DNA from: Polynucleobacter yangtzensis
GTDB taxonomy: Bacteria > Pseudomonadota > Gammaproteobacteria > Burkholderiales > Burkholderiaceae
Assembly: GCF_001595965.1 (NCBI RefSeq)
Contig: NZ_LOJI01000022.1
Location: 1 to 64,000 of the forward strand
DNA length: 64,000 nt
Direction of reading: 5' to 3'
The notes beneath the pieces were generated by a model. That model was given only the letters and a program-made list of their open reading frames with translations. It did not search any database and was not told where the DNA came from. The position numbers and the translations under genes are program-made. Shown in pieces: positions 55,995-64,000 of this stretch; the first letter of the stretch is position 1, and each line of letters begins with the position of its first letter.

Positions 55995-57903
55995 GAGCAA
56001 TTCGCTTTTTGAAACCCTTCAGCAGGATGTTAAACGGCTACCCGGATTGCCGGGGGTATATCGCTTCTTTGATGAAGCGGGGCATATTCTGTATGTAGGC
56101 AAAGCTCGCAACCTTAAAAAGCGTGTCTCAAGTTATTTTCAGCGTACACAGTTATCACCACGTATTGAGCTGATGGTGGGCAAAATTGCCCGTTACGAGA
56201 CAACGGTAACACGGACCGAAACTGAAGCCCTCATTCTAGAGAACAATCTCATTAAAGAGTTGGCACCACCATTCAACATCTTGTTTCGTGATGATAAGTC
56301 CTACCCATATGTGATGCTAACGGGCCACAAGTTCCCTAGATTGGCCTCTTATCGCGGAAAAGTGGACAAGCGCAATCATTATTTTGGGCCGTTCCCCAAT
56401 AGCTGGGCAGTGCGTAATAGTGTGCAGATTCTGCAGAAGGTATTCCGTTTGAGGACTTGTGAGGATTCGGTATTTAAGAATCGCAGTCGTCCTTGTCTCT
56501 TGCATCAGATTCATCGCTGTAGTGCTCCGTGTGTGGGTCGGCTTAGCGTTGAGCAATACGGCCAAGACGTTGCGCAAGCTACACGTTTTTTAGAGGGTGA
56601 TCACAGTCGTGTTTTATCTGAGCTTGAAAAAGAAATGCACAAACATAGCGAAGCGATGGAGTTTGAGATGGCCGCCGTCTTGCGTGATCGCATTTCAGAT
56701 TTATCCAGTGTTTTGCAGCAACAATCTATGGATGTGGTGGCGGAGGGCGAAGGTGATGTAGACATCATCGCTGTTGCGCAAATGGAAGGTATGGTTTGTG
56801 TGAACCTTGCCATGGTTCGTGGTGGTCGTCATCTTGGTGACAGAGCATATTTCCCGAAGGGCCTGCGCACTACTTCTGGTGAGTTGCCGTCTCCCGCAGA
56901 GATATTGGAAGCCTTTATTACACAGCATTATTTAGAAGAGAATTCGAGCGAGACAACTAGCAATTTAATACCGCCGGTATTGGTTTTAAATCATGCTTTG
57001 CAATCAAAGGGGGATGACCTTGGTGAGTTAAATGAATCTCCACCCGAAGATTTACATGAGTTGCTCAATGCACAGGCAGGAAGAAAAATTACCTTCCTGC
57101 ATCAACCTCAAGGTCAAAGACGTCATTGGCTTGCCATGGCTGAAGGCAATGCCAAGATCGCACTAACAAAACGTTTGGTTGAGACGGGTGGGCAGCTGGC
57201 AAGGGCACGTGCCTTGGCAGATATTCTCAGTCTTGAATTAGAAAGTCTTGAGCAATTACGTATCGAGTGTTTTGATATTAGCCACACCTCTGGTGAAGCA
57301 ACGCAAGCATCGTGCGTTGTCTATGCCAAGAATGCAATGCAGTCTAGTGAATACCGACGCTTCAATATCAATGACATTACGCCGGGCGATGATTACGCAG
57401 CAATGCGTCAAGTTCTGCAAAGACGCTATGCTAATTTTCAGGAGTTACCAGTTGAAAAAATTCCGCAGGTGATTTTGATTGATGGCGGCAAGGGGCAGGT
57501 AGAGATGGCGCGCCAAGTCTTGTCTGAGTTTGGTATGGACGTAGGTTTGATTGTCGGTGTCGCTAAGGGTGAGGGACGCAAGGTAGGACTTGAGACGCTT
57601 ATTTTTGCTGATGGACGCGAGCCTCTTGAGTTGGGTATTGATAGTGCAGCATTGTTATTGGTGGCGCAGATACGGGATGAGGCTCACCGCTTTGCTATTA
57701 CTGGTATGCGTGCTAAGCGCGCAAAGGCTAGAACGATTTCTCGTCTTGAGGAGATCGAGGGTATTGGTGCCAAGCGCCGTCAAAAGCTGCTGGCACGTTT
57801 TGGTGGCCTTAAAGGGGTTGCTAATGCCAGTATTGAGGAGATAGCCAGCGTAGAGGGTGTTTCTATGACATTGGCCGAACAAATATATCGCCAGCTTCAC
57901 TAG
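55993..57903 (+). CDS. uvrC: UvrABC system protein C
   Basis: A 636-residue excision nuclease. The GIY-YIG domain (about 15-95, [20 protein letters not shown]) makes the 3' cut, a UVR motif is near 200-235, the RNase H-like domain (about 390-540, [18 protein letters not shown]) makes the 5' cut, and two helix-hairpin-helix motifs end it. The ATG at 55993 shares CATG with the divergent earP start. pgsA follows 30 bases later. Confidence 0.97.
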   Translation: MSNSLFETLQQDVKRLPGLPGVYRFFDEAGHILYVGKARNLKKRVSSYFQRTQLSPRIELMVGKIARYETTVTRTETEALILENNLIKELAPPFNILFRDDKSYPYVMLTGHKFPRLASYRGKVDKRNHYFGPFPNSWAVRNSVQILQKVFRLRTCEDSVFKNRSRPCLLHQIHRCSAPCVGRLSVEQYGQDVAQATRFLEGDHSRVLSELEKEMHKHSEAMEFEMAAVLRDRISDLSSVLQQQSMDVVAEGEGDVDIIAVAQMEGMVCVNLAMVRGGRHLGDRAYFPKGLRTTSGELPSPAEILEAFITQHYLEENSSETTSNLIPPVLVLNHALQSKGDDLGELNESPPEDLHELLNAQAGRKITFLHQPQGQRRHWLAMAEGNAKIALTKRLVETGGQLARARALADILSLELESLEQLRIECFDISHTSGEATQASCVVYAKNAMQSSEYRRFNINDITPGDDYAAMRQVLQRRYANFQELPVEKIPQVILIDGGKGQVEMARQVLSEFGMDVGLIVGVAKGEGRKVGLETLIFADGREPLELGIDSAALLLVAQIRDEAHRFAITGMRAKRAKARTISRLEEIEGIGAKRRQKLLARFGGLKGVANASIEEIASVEGVSMTLAEQIYRQLH

Positions 57904-57933
57904 GGGCAACATCACTTGGTTTATGCTTAACAA

Positions 57934-58509
57934 ATGCCCTTCAATTTACCAATAGCCCTAACCTGGTTGCGTGTTGCAGCAATCCCGCTGTTGGTGGCAA
58001 TCTTTTACCTCCCCAATTCTTGGCTCACCCCATTTGAAAAGAATTTAATAGCGGCAATTATCTTTATCTCTGCTGCTATTACCGATTGGTTGGATGGTTT
58101 TTTAGCGCGTCGCTTAAAACAAGAATCTGCATTTGGCCAGTTTCTCGATCCAGTGGCAGATAAGTTAATTGTTGCTGCTGCACTATTGGTTCTGCTCAAT
58201 ATGGATCGCGTGCAAGTTTGGGTGGCCCTCATCATTATTGGCAGAGAAATCACAATTTCTGCACTGAGAGAGTGGATGGCTTTGTTAGGCGCTGGAAAAA
58301 GTGTGGCAGTTCACATGGTTGGAAAGCTGAAAACAACTGCTCAACTCGTAGCCATTCCATTTTTATTGCTGAATGACACCTTATTTGGTTGGTTAAATTG
58401 CGCGCAAGTGGGTACCTGGTTAATTTGGATTGCATCCTTTTTAACGCTTTGGTCGATGTTCTATTACATGAAAAAGGCTTTGCCGCAGTTGGTTGGAAAA
58501 ATCGACTAA
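57934..58509 (+). CDS. pgsA: CDP-diacylglycerol-glycerol-3-phosphate 3-phosphatidyltransferase
   Basis: A 191-residue membrane enzyme making phosphatidylglycerol phosphate. The CDP-alcohol phosphotransferase motif is DWLDGFLARRLKQESAFGQF followed by LDPVADK, with all Asp residues present. About five membrane helices. uvrC-pgsA-tRNA is a common proteobacterial order. Confidence 0.96.
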   Translation: MPFNLPIALTWLRVAAIPLLVAIFYLPNSWLTPFEKNLIAAIIFISAAITDWLDGFLARRLKQESAFGQFLDPVADKLIVAAALLVLLNMDRVQVWVALIIIGREITISALREWMALLGAGKSVAVHMVGKLKTTAQLVAIPFLLLNDTLFGWLNCAQVGTWLIWIASFLTLWSMFYYMKKALPQLVGKID

Positions 58510-58511
58510 TT

Positions 58512-58543
58512 CTTCAAAAGCCCAGCCAGTTAGGGCTTTGAAG
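58512..58543 (+). terminator. Hairpin after pgsA
   Basis: Stem CTTCAAAAGCCC / GGGCTTTGAAG with a 9-base loop and one bulged A. There is no T run, so termination may be weak; transcription could continue into the tRNA genes. Confidence 0.5.
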
Positions 58544-58625
58544 GTAGTTTCAATCCTCTATTTTTTAGGCTTTACAAGGAATAATGCTTTCTTCGCGATT
58601 GTTTGTTAAACTATTGCCCTGTTAT

Positions 58626-58701
58626 GCGGGAATAGCTCAGCTGGTAGAGCGATACCTTGCCAAGGTATAGGTCGGGAGTTCGAACCTCCTTTCCCGCTCC
58701 A
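58626..58701 (+). tRNA. glyT: tRNA-Gly (GCC)
   Basis: 76 bases fold as a cloverleaf: acceptor GCGGGAA / TTCCCGC, D-arm GCTC-GAGC, anticodon loop TTGCCAA (GCC), T-arm with TTCGAAC, discriminator T and encoded CCA. Confidence 0.96.
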
Positions 58702-58750
58702 AGTTCGATGGGAAGCCCTAAAAAGCTTCCCATTTTTGATTCAAGTGTTT

Positions 58751-58824
58751 GGCGCGTTGGCCGAGTGGTTAGGCAGGAGCCTGCAAAGCTTCGTACGGGG
58801 GTTCGATTCCCTCACGCGCCTCCA
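58751..58824 (+). tRNA. cysT: tRNA-Cys (GCA)
   Basis: 74 bases: acceptor GGCGCGT / ACGCGCC, anticodon loop CTGCAAA (GCA), T-arm GGGGG-TTCGATT-CCCTC, discriminator T and encoded CCA. It lies 49 bases after tRNA-Gly, so the two are probably one transcript. Confidence 0.96.
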
Positions 58825-58916
58825 GAATTTATCTTGACGAATTAGGTGCATCACCTAAAATGCTTTTAACTATTGCAAGTAAAAAGCACCAACCACCTTA
58901 ATCAAATAAAACACAC

Positions 58917-59378
58917 ATGATCACAATCCACACTCTCAAAGTTAGCGCCCTGGCATTATTTATGGCAGCGATCTTAGGTGCATGCGCTAGCTCAGGTGAC
59001 TCTCCCTCTGGCTCACCGCAAGAGGTTCAAGAGGTTCAGACTCAGTTGCTGGGTGATATGCCTTTGCCGCAGGGCGCGCGCCTCTCAGGTGGTGACTCCA
59101 TCATTATAGGTCGCGGCAATGAGTGGGTTGGCAGAGCGGTAGTGAATGCGCTACAAGGTGCAACTGATGTTTATGCCTTCTTCCAGTCAGAATATCCAAA
59201 AGGTGGTTGGACAACCGTTACCGCTGTAAAAGCTAAAACTAGTATTTTAGTTTTCACCAAAGGCGATAGAACTGCTACTGTTGAAATCGTTGATGGATCT
59301 CTTGGTGGTCCTAAGTCGGTCATCATCGTGACCTCATCACCGAAGAATGCTAACGTGGTTGCTCCAACTCGTAAGTAA
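58917..59378 (+). CDS. Lipoprotein of unknown function
   Basis: A 153-residue lipoprotein; lipobox LGAC with Cys23. The mature part has a Ser/Gly-rich linker and a compact alpha/beta domain (DVYAFFQSEYPKGGW, TSILVFTKGDRTATVEIV) similar in outline to small envelope proteins with a DUF4136- or BON-like size; I cannot name the family. A terminator follows. Confidence 0.75.
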   Translation: MITIHTLKVSALALFMAAILGACASSGDSPSGSPQEVQEVQTQLLGDMPLPQGARLSGGDSIIIGRGNEWVGRAVVNALQGATDVYAFFQSEYPKGGWTTVTAVKAKTSILVFTKGDRTATVEIVDGSLGGPKSVIIVTSSPKNANVVAPTRK

Positions 59379-59416
59379 CTTCAGTAAGCAGTTTGATTGC
59401 TCAATTGAATTCAATA

Positions 59417-59443
59417 AAAAAGGCCTCTAACAAGAGGCCTTTT
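59417..59443. terminator. Bidirectional intrinsic terminator
   Basis: Stem AAAAGGCCTCT / AGAGGCCTTTT (with a 5-base loop), between the lipoprotein gene and the convergent lexA. Confidence 0.9.
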
Positions 59444-59460
59444 GCTTTAGTGGGTTGAGC

Positions 59461-60180
59461 TTACAGCCCTTCAGCCCTAATCAAGCCAACGGCTTGACCT
59501 TCAACTGCAAAGTTGGGTTGACGATCGTCTACCAAAATGTTTTTGAAGTCTGGATTTTCTGCTTGAAGTTCAATCACCATGCCATTGGCAGTTTTCTTTT
59601 GTTGCCAGCGCTTTACTGTCACTTCATCATCAAGTCGAGCAACTACGATATCGCCATTGCGTACTTCAGTTGTTTTTCTAACGGCCAAATAATCGCCATC
59701 CAAAATTCCAGCATCGCGCATGCTCATGCCTTTTACTTTTAATAAGTAATCAGCACCTTTACTGAACAAACTTGGATCAATCGGAACATGTTTCTCAATA
59801 TGTTCAACAGCCATGATGGGTGAGCCTGCGGCAACTCTACCGATTAATGGCAGAGTCAGTTGCTGTAATGCGCCAGATGGTAAAGAAAGCTGACGATATT
59901 TGTTGCTGTTGTGTGTTTGATTGAATCGTTGTGGAATACGAATGCCGCGTGAAGTCCCCGGCGTTAATTCGATATAACCTTTTTTAGCTAGAGCACGAAG
60001 ATGTTCTTCCGCCGCATTTGCAGAAGCAAATCCCAGTTGCGTAGCAATCTCTGCACGAGTTGGCGGAAGACCGCTCTCATCGATGGCTTTAGTAATCAAC
60101 TCCAAAATCTCATTCTGACGTGGAGTGAGTTTGGGGAGGGCAGTCAGCTCCTCCGGAAAATCGACTGTGTTTATGTCCAT
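59461..60180 (-). CDS. lexA: SOS repressor LexA
   Basis: A 239-residue repressor-protease. The N-terminal winged helix reads [24 protein letters not shown]; the Ala118-Gly119 cleavage site is in VAAGSP; Ser153 (GMSMRD) and Lys190 (TVKRW) form the dyad. It is longer than E. coli LexA (202) owing to a linker around residues 85-110. A CTG-N10-CAG box stands just upstream, so it controls itself. Confidence 0.97.
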   Translation of the reverse strand: MDINTVDFPEELTALPKLTPRQNEILELITKAIDESGLPPTRAEIATQLGFASANAAEEHLRALAKKGYIELTPGTSRGIRIPQRFNQTHNSNKYRQLSLPSGALQQLTLPLIGRVAAGSPIMAVEHIEKHVPIDPSLFSKGADYLLKVKGMSMRDAGILDGDYLAVRKTTEVRNGDIVVARLDDEVTVKRWQQKKTANGMVIELQAENPDFKNILVDDRQPNFAVEGQAVGLIRAEGL

Positions 60181-60181
60181 A

Positions 60182-60197
60182 CTGGGATTGTATACAG
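60182..60197 (-). promoter_or_regulatory. LexA (SOS) box
   Basis: CTGGGATTGTATACAG has the CTG-N10-CAG form of the proteobacterial SOS box and begins 2 bases upstream of the lexA ATG, so LexA would block its own promoter or initiation. It could also act on the divergent asparaginase gene at 60241. Confidence 0.75.
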
Positions 60198-60240
60198 CTG
60201 TTTTTGATAGATCAAGCGATTTAGAGGGGATAATAGGGGT

Positions 60241-61317
60241 ATGAGCACAATTGAAAATCCTTCAGAAAATTCACCTCACATCCTAGTCTTGGGTATGGGC
60301 GGCACAATTGCTGGTCTGGCGTCCAATCCTGCCGATGAGCCCCTGCAATATGAGGCGGGCCAAGTGGAGGTGGCTTCTTTGCTGGCTCATGTTCGATCTG
60401 CTATCCCCGAAGGCATTAGCCTGGTTTCAAAGCAGGTTGCCAACATTAATAGCCGTAACCTCACAGAGTCTTTATTGACGCTTTTGGGTGAGGCTGTGAG
60501 AGAGGCCCTTGCTAATTCCTTGGTTCAAGGCGTAGTAGTCACTCACGGAACAGACACAATTGAAGAAACAGGCGTCTTTTTACAGATGACTTGTGGCAAA
60601 TATGCTCAAAATTTAGGCAAAAGAGTTATCCTGACTGGCGCTATGCTGCCGTCAAATGCGCCCAAGGCTGATGGCCCATCAAACCTTTTGGATGCGATTC
60701 GTTGGGCCTCCACCCCAATTGACAACTGTCCAGGCGGAATTTATGCCGTAATGGATGGCAGAGGCTGTTTGGCTATGGATTTAGCTAAGCGGCACGGCAG
60801 CGCTCTTAATGCACCCATTCAGACCTCACCTAGTAGCTCGGTTGGACTCATTAACCCCTCTTGGCTTTCAGGCGTAAAGGCGGTTCAGGAGTTATGGACT
60901 GAGGATTTGCCGATTCCCAAGGAGAATGAATGGCCTTGGGTGGAGATATTGACTAGTCATGCAGGGGCGCGCTCAGAAACAATTACCCATTGGCTGAACT
61001 CCAAGGTAAAGGGTTTAGTCCTTGCCGGTACTGGTATGGGTGGATTTCATGATGCTTGGCGCGATTCCTTGGTGGCCGCGGTAAAACATGGCATTGCATT
61101 GGTTAGAACTACCAGAACGGGGGCAGGGGAAACCGTGTCCGACCTTCCTGAGAAGGACATTAGCGGATGCTTGGCCTCAGGGAGTCTTTCTGCGCCTAGA
61201 GCCAGAATTGCCCTTCAGCTGTCCTTAAACGCTGAGAAACATGCTCAAGCAGCAGGTAAATCCCTGACTTGGCAGGATTTTTTTGCTAGAATATCAGTCT
61301 TGCCTGTAATTCGGTAA
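60241..61317 (+). CDS. Asparaginase
   Basis: A 358-residue L-asparaginase of the bacterial type I/II family. The first active Thr is in [12 protein letters not shown], the second in [16 protein letters not shown], with Lys in [20 protein letters not shown]. There is no signal peptide, so it is cytoplasmic. It hydrolyses Asn to Asp and ammonia. Its start lies 61 bases from the divergent lexA start. Confidence 0.92.
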   Translation: MSTIENPSENSPHILVLGMGGTIAGLASNPADEPLQYEAGQVEVASLLAHVRSAIPEGISLVSKQVANINSRNLTESLLTLLGEAVREALANSLVQGVVVTHGTDTIEETGVFLQMTCGKYAQNLGKRVILTGAMLPSNAPKADGPSNLLDAIRWASTPIDNCPGGIYAVMDGRGCLAMDLAKRHGSALNAPIQTSPSSSVGLINPSWLSGVKAVQELWTEDLPIPKENEWPWVEILTSHAGARSETITHWLNSKVKGLVLAGTGMGGFHDAWRDSLVAAVKHGIALVRTTRTGAGETVSDLPEKDISGCLASGSLSAPRARIALQLSLNAEKHAQAAGKSLTWQDFFARISVLPVIR

Positions 61318-61451
61318 GCGCTGCAAAGCGGCTGTAAAAGTGTTGTAAGCAGTACCTACAATTTGTTACTACCTTGTCACACTGGCGCTGAGTTCACAAC
61401 CATCAGAACTTAGCAAGACGCCCAGGTGACTTAATCCTTAAGGAGTGTTTG
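61318..61451 (+). promoter_or_regulatory. Leader and promoter region of the rpsF operon
   Basis: About 130 bases between asparaginase and rpsF without a gene. Ribosomal S6-S18 complex binding leaders are known before rpsF in many bacteria; I cannot confirm the consensus by eye. AGGAG (61441-61445) is the ribosome binding site. Confidence 0.35.
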
Positions 61452-61826
61452 ATGCGTCATTATGAAATCGTCTTTATCGTCCATCCGGACCAAAGCGAGC
61501 AAGTGCCAGCGATGATCGATCGTTACAAAGCTACATTAGCAGCTGCGGGCGGCAAAATTCATCGTATGGAAGACTGGGGTCGTCGTCAGATGGCTTACAT
61601 GATCGACAAGCTTGCTAAAGCCCATTACGTTTGCATGAACATTGAGTGCGACCAGAAAACTCTGGAGGAGCTCGAGCATGCGTTCAAATTTAACGATGCA
61701 GTTTTGCGTCACCTCATCATCAAGACTAAGAAAGCTGAAACAGAGCCTTCAATCATGATGAAAGAAGTGCAGCGTGAAGAAGCGCGTAAATCTGCTCAAT
61801 CTGACGCTCCTGTAGCGGCAGCCTAA
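61452..61826 (+). CDS. rpsF: 30S ribosomal protein S6
   Basis: A 124-residue protein beginning [19 protein letters not shown], with the mid part [24 protein letters not shown] at 61452 is 6 bases after AGGAG; a TTG one codon upstream is not the start. The acidic/Ala tail is common in this group. First gene of rpsF-priB-rpsR-rplI. Confidence 0.97.
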   Translation: MRHYEIVFIVHPDQSEQVPAMIDRYKATLAAAGGKIHRMEDWGRRQMAYMIDKLAKAHYVCMNIECDQKTLEELEHAFKFNDAVLRHLIIKTKKAETEPSIMMKEVQREEARKSAQSDAPVAAA

Positions 61827-61885
61827 GTTAGAAATTTGAAGAGGAATACACAGACTAGAAAACGTATCAGAGAAGCGGAGCGGCG

Positions 61886-62179
61886 TTGAATCATTTCACC
61901 CTCACTGCGATCTTGGTATCTAAAGACGCGATTCGATTTACACCTGCAGGAATGCCTGTGATGCATTGCCAGCTAGAACATAGTGGCCAAGCTAACGAGG
62001 TAGGAGTGGCAAGGAAAGTTCAGATGAACGTTGAAGCCATCTCAATCGGTCCGATACAAAAGGATCTAGAGCGAATGGATTTAGGAACTGAGGCAGTGTT
62101 TGAGGGATTCTTAGCACCCAAGACTCTACGTAATCAAAGACTTGTTTTCCATATTACCCATATTCAATTGAAAAATTAA
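61886..62179 (+). CDS. priB: Primosomal replication protein PriB
   Basis: A 97-residue single-stranded DNA binding OB-fold protein: [20 protein letters not shown] and [20 protein letters not shown]. Start is TTG at 61886 with GGAG 5 bases upstream. PriB helps PriA and DnaT/DnaC reload DnaB at stalled forks; dnaB is encoded in the same cluster. The rpsF-priB-rpsR order is typical of beta- and gammaproteobacteria. Confidence 0.95.
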   Translation: MNHFTLTAILVSKDAIRFTPAGMPVMHCQLEHSGQANEVGVARKVQMNVEAISIGPIQKDLERMDLGTEAVFEGFLAPKTLRNQRLVFHITHIQLKN

Positions 62180-62192
62180 AGAGGAAATCATC

Positions 62193-62465
62193 ATGGCGTT
62201 TGGAAAGAAACCCGATTTCAAAAAGAAACCAGCTCAGAACCCTTTGTTCAAGCGTAAGCGTTATTGCCGTTTCACTGTTGCTGGCGTAGAACAGATTGAC
62301 TACAAAGATGTAGACACATTGAAGGACTTCATTGGCGAAAACGCCAAGATCACTCCTGCTCGTTTGACAGGCACTAAAGCTAAATATCAGCGTCAGTTGG
62401 ACACTGCTATTAAGCGTGCTCGTTACTTGGCTTTATTGCCATTCTCTGATCAACATAAGAAATAA
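62193..62465 (+). CDS. rpsR: 30S ribosomal protein S18
   Basis: A 90-residue protein with [20 protein letters not shown] and the conserved [20 protein letters not shown]. It pairs with S6 on 16S rRNA. AGAGGAAA precedes the ATG. It is followed by rplI after 13 bases. Confidence 0.98.
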   Translation: MAFGKKPDFKKKPAQNPLFKRKRYCRFTVAGVEQIDYKDVDTLKDFIGENAKITPARLTGTKAKYQRQLDTAIKRARYLALLPFSDQHKK

Positions 62466-62478
62466 TTGGGAGCCCTCA

Positions 62479-62931
62479 ATGCAAATCATTCTTTTAGAAA
62501 AAGTAACAAACCTGGGCAACCTCGGCGACATCGTTCGCGTTAAAGACGGTTTCGCTCGTAACTTCTTAATTCCGCAACGTAAAGCTCGTCGTGCAACTGA
62601 ATCAGCGATTGCTGACTTTGCAGTTCGTCGTGCTGAGTTGGAAAAATTAGCCGCTGAGAAATTGGCTGCTGCTGAAGCTGTTGGCATCAAGCTCAAAGAC
62701 ATGGTTCTCGAAATCGGTCAAAAAGCGGGTGTTGACGGTCGTTTGTTTGGTTCTGTAACCAATCACGACATCGCTGATGCTTTGAAAGCTAAAGGTTTCA
62801 CTATTGAGAAGTCTTCGGTTCGCATGCCTACTGGCCCATTGAAAATGGTTGGTGATCACCCTGTAGCGGTTGCTGTTCATACCGACGTAGTTGCAGAAAT
62901 CACTATTCGTGTAGTTGGCGAGCAAGCTTAA
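62479..62931 (+). CDS. rplI: 50S ribosomal protein L9
   Basis: A 150-residue protein with the N-terminal signature [35 protein letters not shown], and a C-terminal domain with [28 protein letters not shown] is upstream of ATG 62479. Frame upstream of this ATG overlaps rpsR and is not used. dnaB follows after 24 bases. Confidence 0.98.
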   Translation: MQIILLEKVTNLGNLGDIVRVKDGFARNFLIPQRKARRATESAIADFAVRRAELEKLAAEKLAAAEAVGIKLKDMVLEIGQKAGVDGRLFGSVTNHDIADALKAKGFTIEKSSVRMPTGPLKMVGDHPVAVAVHTDVVAEITIRVVGEQA

Positions 62932-62955
62932 GTTTTAACTCTGTAAACTAGCCTC

Positions 62956-64000
62956 ATGGCTGAATCCCGTTCACGTTCCGTTACGCTGAATCCCGGCATG
63001 ATGGGTTCTGGGGATGCAGTCGTGCAGGCTTTAAAAGTCCCGCCGCATTCAGTAGAAGCCGAGCAATCACTGCTCGGCGGTCTACTTATCGATAACTCCT
63101 CTTGGGATAACCTTGGTGGAGTATTAAACGATAAAGATTTCTATCGCCCTGAACACGCTTTGATCTACAAGGTCATTGCACGTTTGGTTGGTGACAATCA
63201 TCCTGCTGACGTGATCACTGTCTATGATGCAGTGAAGTCCGAACAGGGTGGTGACCTAGTCAGCATTGACTATCTCAATTCATTAGCGCAAAACACGCCA
63301 AGTGCAGCCAACATTAAAGGCTACGCCGATATTGTTCGTGACCGCAGTATTCTACGTCGCTTGATTGAAGTTTCAGACAGCATTGTGAATTCTGCATTCG
63401 TTCCAGAGGGGCGTACTGTTAGAACGCTTTTGGATGAAGCAGAATCACGCATTTTGCAAATAGGTGAAGAGGGTAGTCGCAAAGCGGATTACCTCGAGAT
63501 TGAGCCTTTACTCAAAGCTGTTGTAGCCCGCATTGATGAGCTCTATAACCGCCAAGGCGGTAGCGACATTACTGGAATTGCAACTGGATTCTTAGATTTA
63601 GATAAGCAAACTAGCGGCCTACAAAAAGGCGACCTCGTGATTGTTGCTGGTCGTCCTTCTATGGGCAAGGCGCAGCCATTAGATGCAAAAGTGAAGACTA
63701 TAGATGGTTGGAAGTTGATGGGCGACCTTAAGTTTGGTGATCGCCTCGCCTCTGTCGATGGACAGCATTCAATGGTCACCGGTATTTATCCACAAGGTAT
63801 TAAACAGATTTATAAAGTCACCTTCTCCGATGGGCGAGTGGCTGAGTGTTGCGATGAGCACTTATGGCGTGTGATGTATCGAGATTGGTCTGAGCCACGC
63901 GTTATCAATACAGCTCGCTTAATGGAAATGCTGCAATGTGTTCGATACAAGAACAGATTATGGATTGATCCTGTCACAGGTGATTTTGGTCACTCGAATG
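62956..64000 (+). CDS. dnaB: Replicative DNA helicase DnaB, interrupted by an intein (partial, runs off the window)
   Basis: The ATG at 62956 begins a frame that stays open to the end of the window (348 codons). Residues 1-238 are DnaB: the N-terminal domain (VPPHSVEAEQSLLGGLLIDN, then EHALIYKVIARLV), the linker and the start of the RecA-like motor with GIATGFLDLDKQTSGLQKGD and the Walker A motif GRPSMGK. After Lys238 the expected T-A is replaced by an in-frame intein (from 63670). The C-terminal motor lies beyond 64000. The helicase works only after the intein is removed, because it splits the ATP site. Confidence 0.96.
   Translation, partial: MAESRSRSVTLNPGMMGSGDAVVQALKVPPHSVEAEQSLLGGLLIDNSSWDNLGGVLNDKDFYRPEHALIYKVIARLVGDNHPADVITVYDAVKSEQGGDLVSIDYLNSLAQNTPSAANIKGYADIVRDRSILRRLIEVSDSIVNSAFVPEGRTVRTLLDEAESRILQIGEEGSRKADYLEIEPLLKAVVARIDELYNRQGGSDITGIATGFLDLDKQTSGLQKGDLVIVAGRPSMGKAQPLDAKVKTIDGWKLMGDLKFGDRLASVDGQHSMVTGIYPQGIKQIYKVTFSDGRVAECCDEHLWRVMYRDWSEPRVINTARLMEMLQCVRYKNRLWIDPVTGDFGHSN
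63670..64000 (+). mobile_element. Class 3-type intein in DnaB at the Walker A site (partial)
   Basis: Translation after GRPSMGK gives AQPLDAKVKTIDGWKLMGDL, an intein block A that starts with Ala instead of Cys or Ser. Block B lies at intein residues 55-68 (63832-63873), GRVAECCDEHLWRV: His64 at B:10 and Trp66 at B:12, with Cys61 where block B normally has Thr. Ala1 plus Trp B:12 are two marks of class 3 inteins, which use a block F Cys as first nucleophile. The homing endonuclease and blocks F and G lie outside the window. Confidence 0.9.

Noticed and set aside
63670..64000. Frameshift or assembly chimera in dnaB
   Set aside because: The frame stays open for more than 110 codons after the break and shows ordered intein blocks A and B at a classic intein site.

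Overview
The window looks like core chromosome of a free-living betaproteobacterium of the Burkholderiaceae, most likely Polynucleobacter. This is inferred from gene content and order, not from a database search. Pointers are the block plsX-fabH-fabD-fabG-acpP-fabF-degQ-lepA-lepB-rnc-era-recO-pdxJ-acpS-nagZ, PriB inside the rpsF-rpsR-rplI operon, EF-P with Arg32 next to its rhamnosyltransferase EarP, a monomeric isocitrate dehydrogenase, moderate GC and short intergenic gaps. No prophage, complete insertion sequence, rRNA operon or CRISPR array is visible.

Layout. 1-2821: end of a LivF-type ABC ATPase, then a sulfur-stress locus in which a TauE/SafE permease and a membrane protein diverge from a persulfide-dioxygenase-like enzyme and a BigR/SqrR-type dithiol repressor. 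2827-5757: a leftward operon behind two Fur boxes, coding for an outer-membrane protein, a 59-residue protein, an exported FMN-binding protein, ApbE and a four-helix membrane protein with paired histidines; it reads as an iron-starvation redox chain. 5909-13854: DUF3820, an exported nuclease, a lytic transglycosylase, FKBP, an MFS carrier and isocitrate dehydrogenase. 13965-22227: BLUF photoreceptor, MsrP, lipocalin, metallo-hydrolase, envelope proteins, RsuA, PhhB, MsrQ and an SRAP protein. 22312-30544: SurA-like PPIase, folA-thyA, ferredoxin and its reductase, a hydroxyacid dehydrogenase and moeA-mobA-moaA.

30638-36401 holds rne with a long structured leader, then rluC, a HAD phosphatase and an S49 peptidase. 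36449-44209 runs from rRNA-methylase-like and Maf proteins through yceD-rpmF into the fatty-acid synthesis operon. 44260-53191 is the degQ-lepA-lepB-rnc-era-recO-pdxJ-acpS-nagZ string. 53188-58509 contains a GNAT protein, efp, earP, uvrC and pgsA. Then come tRNA-Gly(GCC), tRNA-Cys(GCA), a lipoprotein, lexA with its own SOS box, an asparaginase and rpsF-priB-rpsR-rplI-dnaB.

The most striking items are: (1) dnaB is interrupted exactly after the Walker A lysine by an intein that starts with Ala and has Trp at block B position 12, the marks of a class 3 intein; it runs off the window. (2) The Fur-controlled flavin operon, whose ApbE cannot have a signal peptide although its likely substrate is exported. 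(3) earP and uvrC diverge from one shared CATG. (4) rne has a leader of about 375 nt with a perfect TATAAT upstream.
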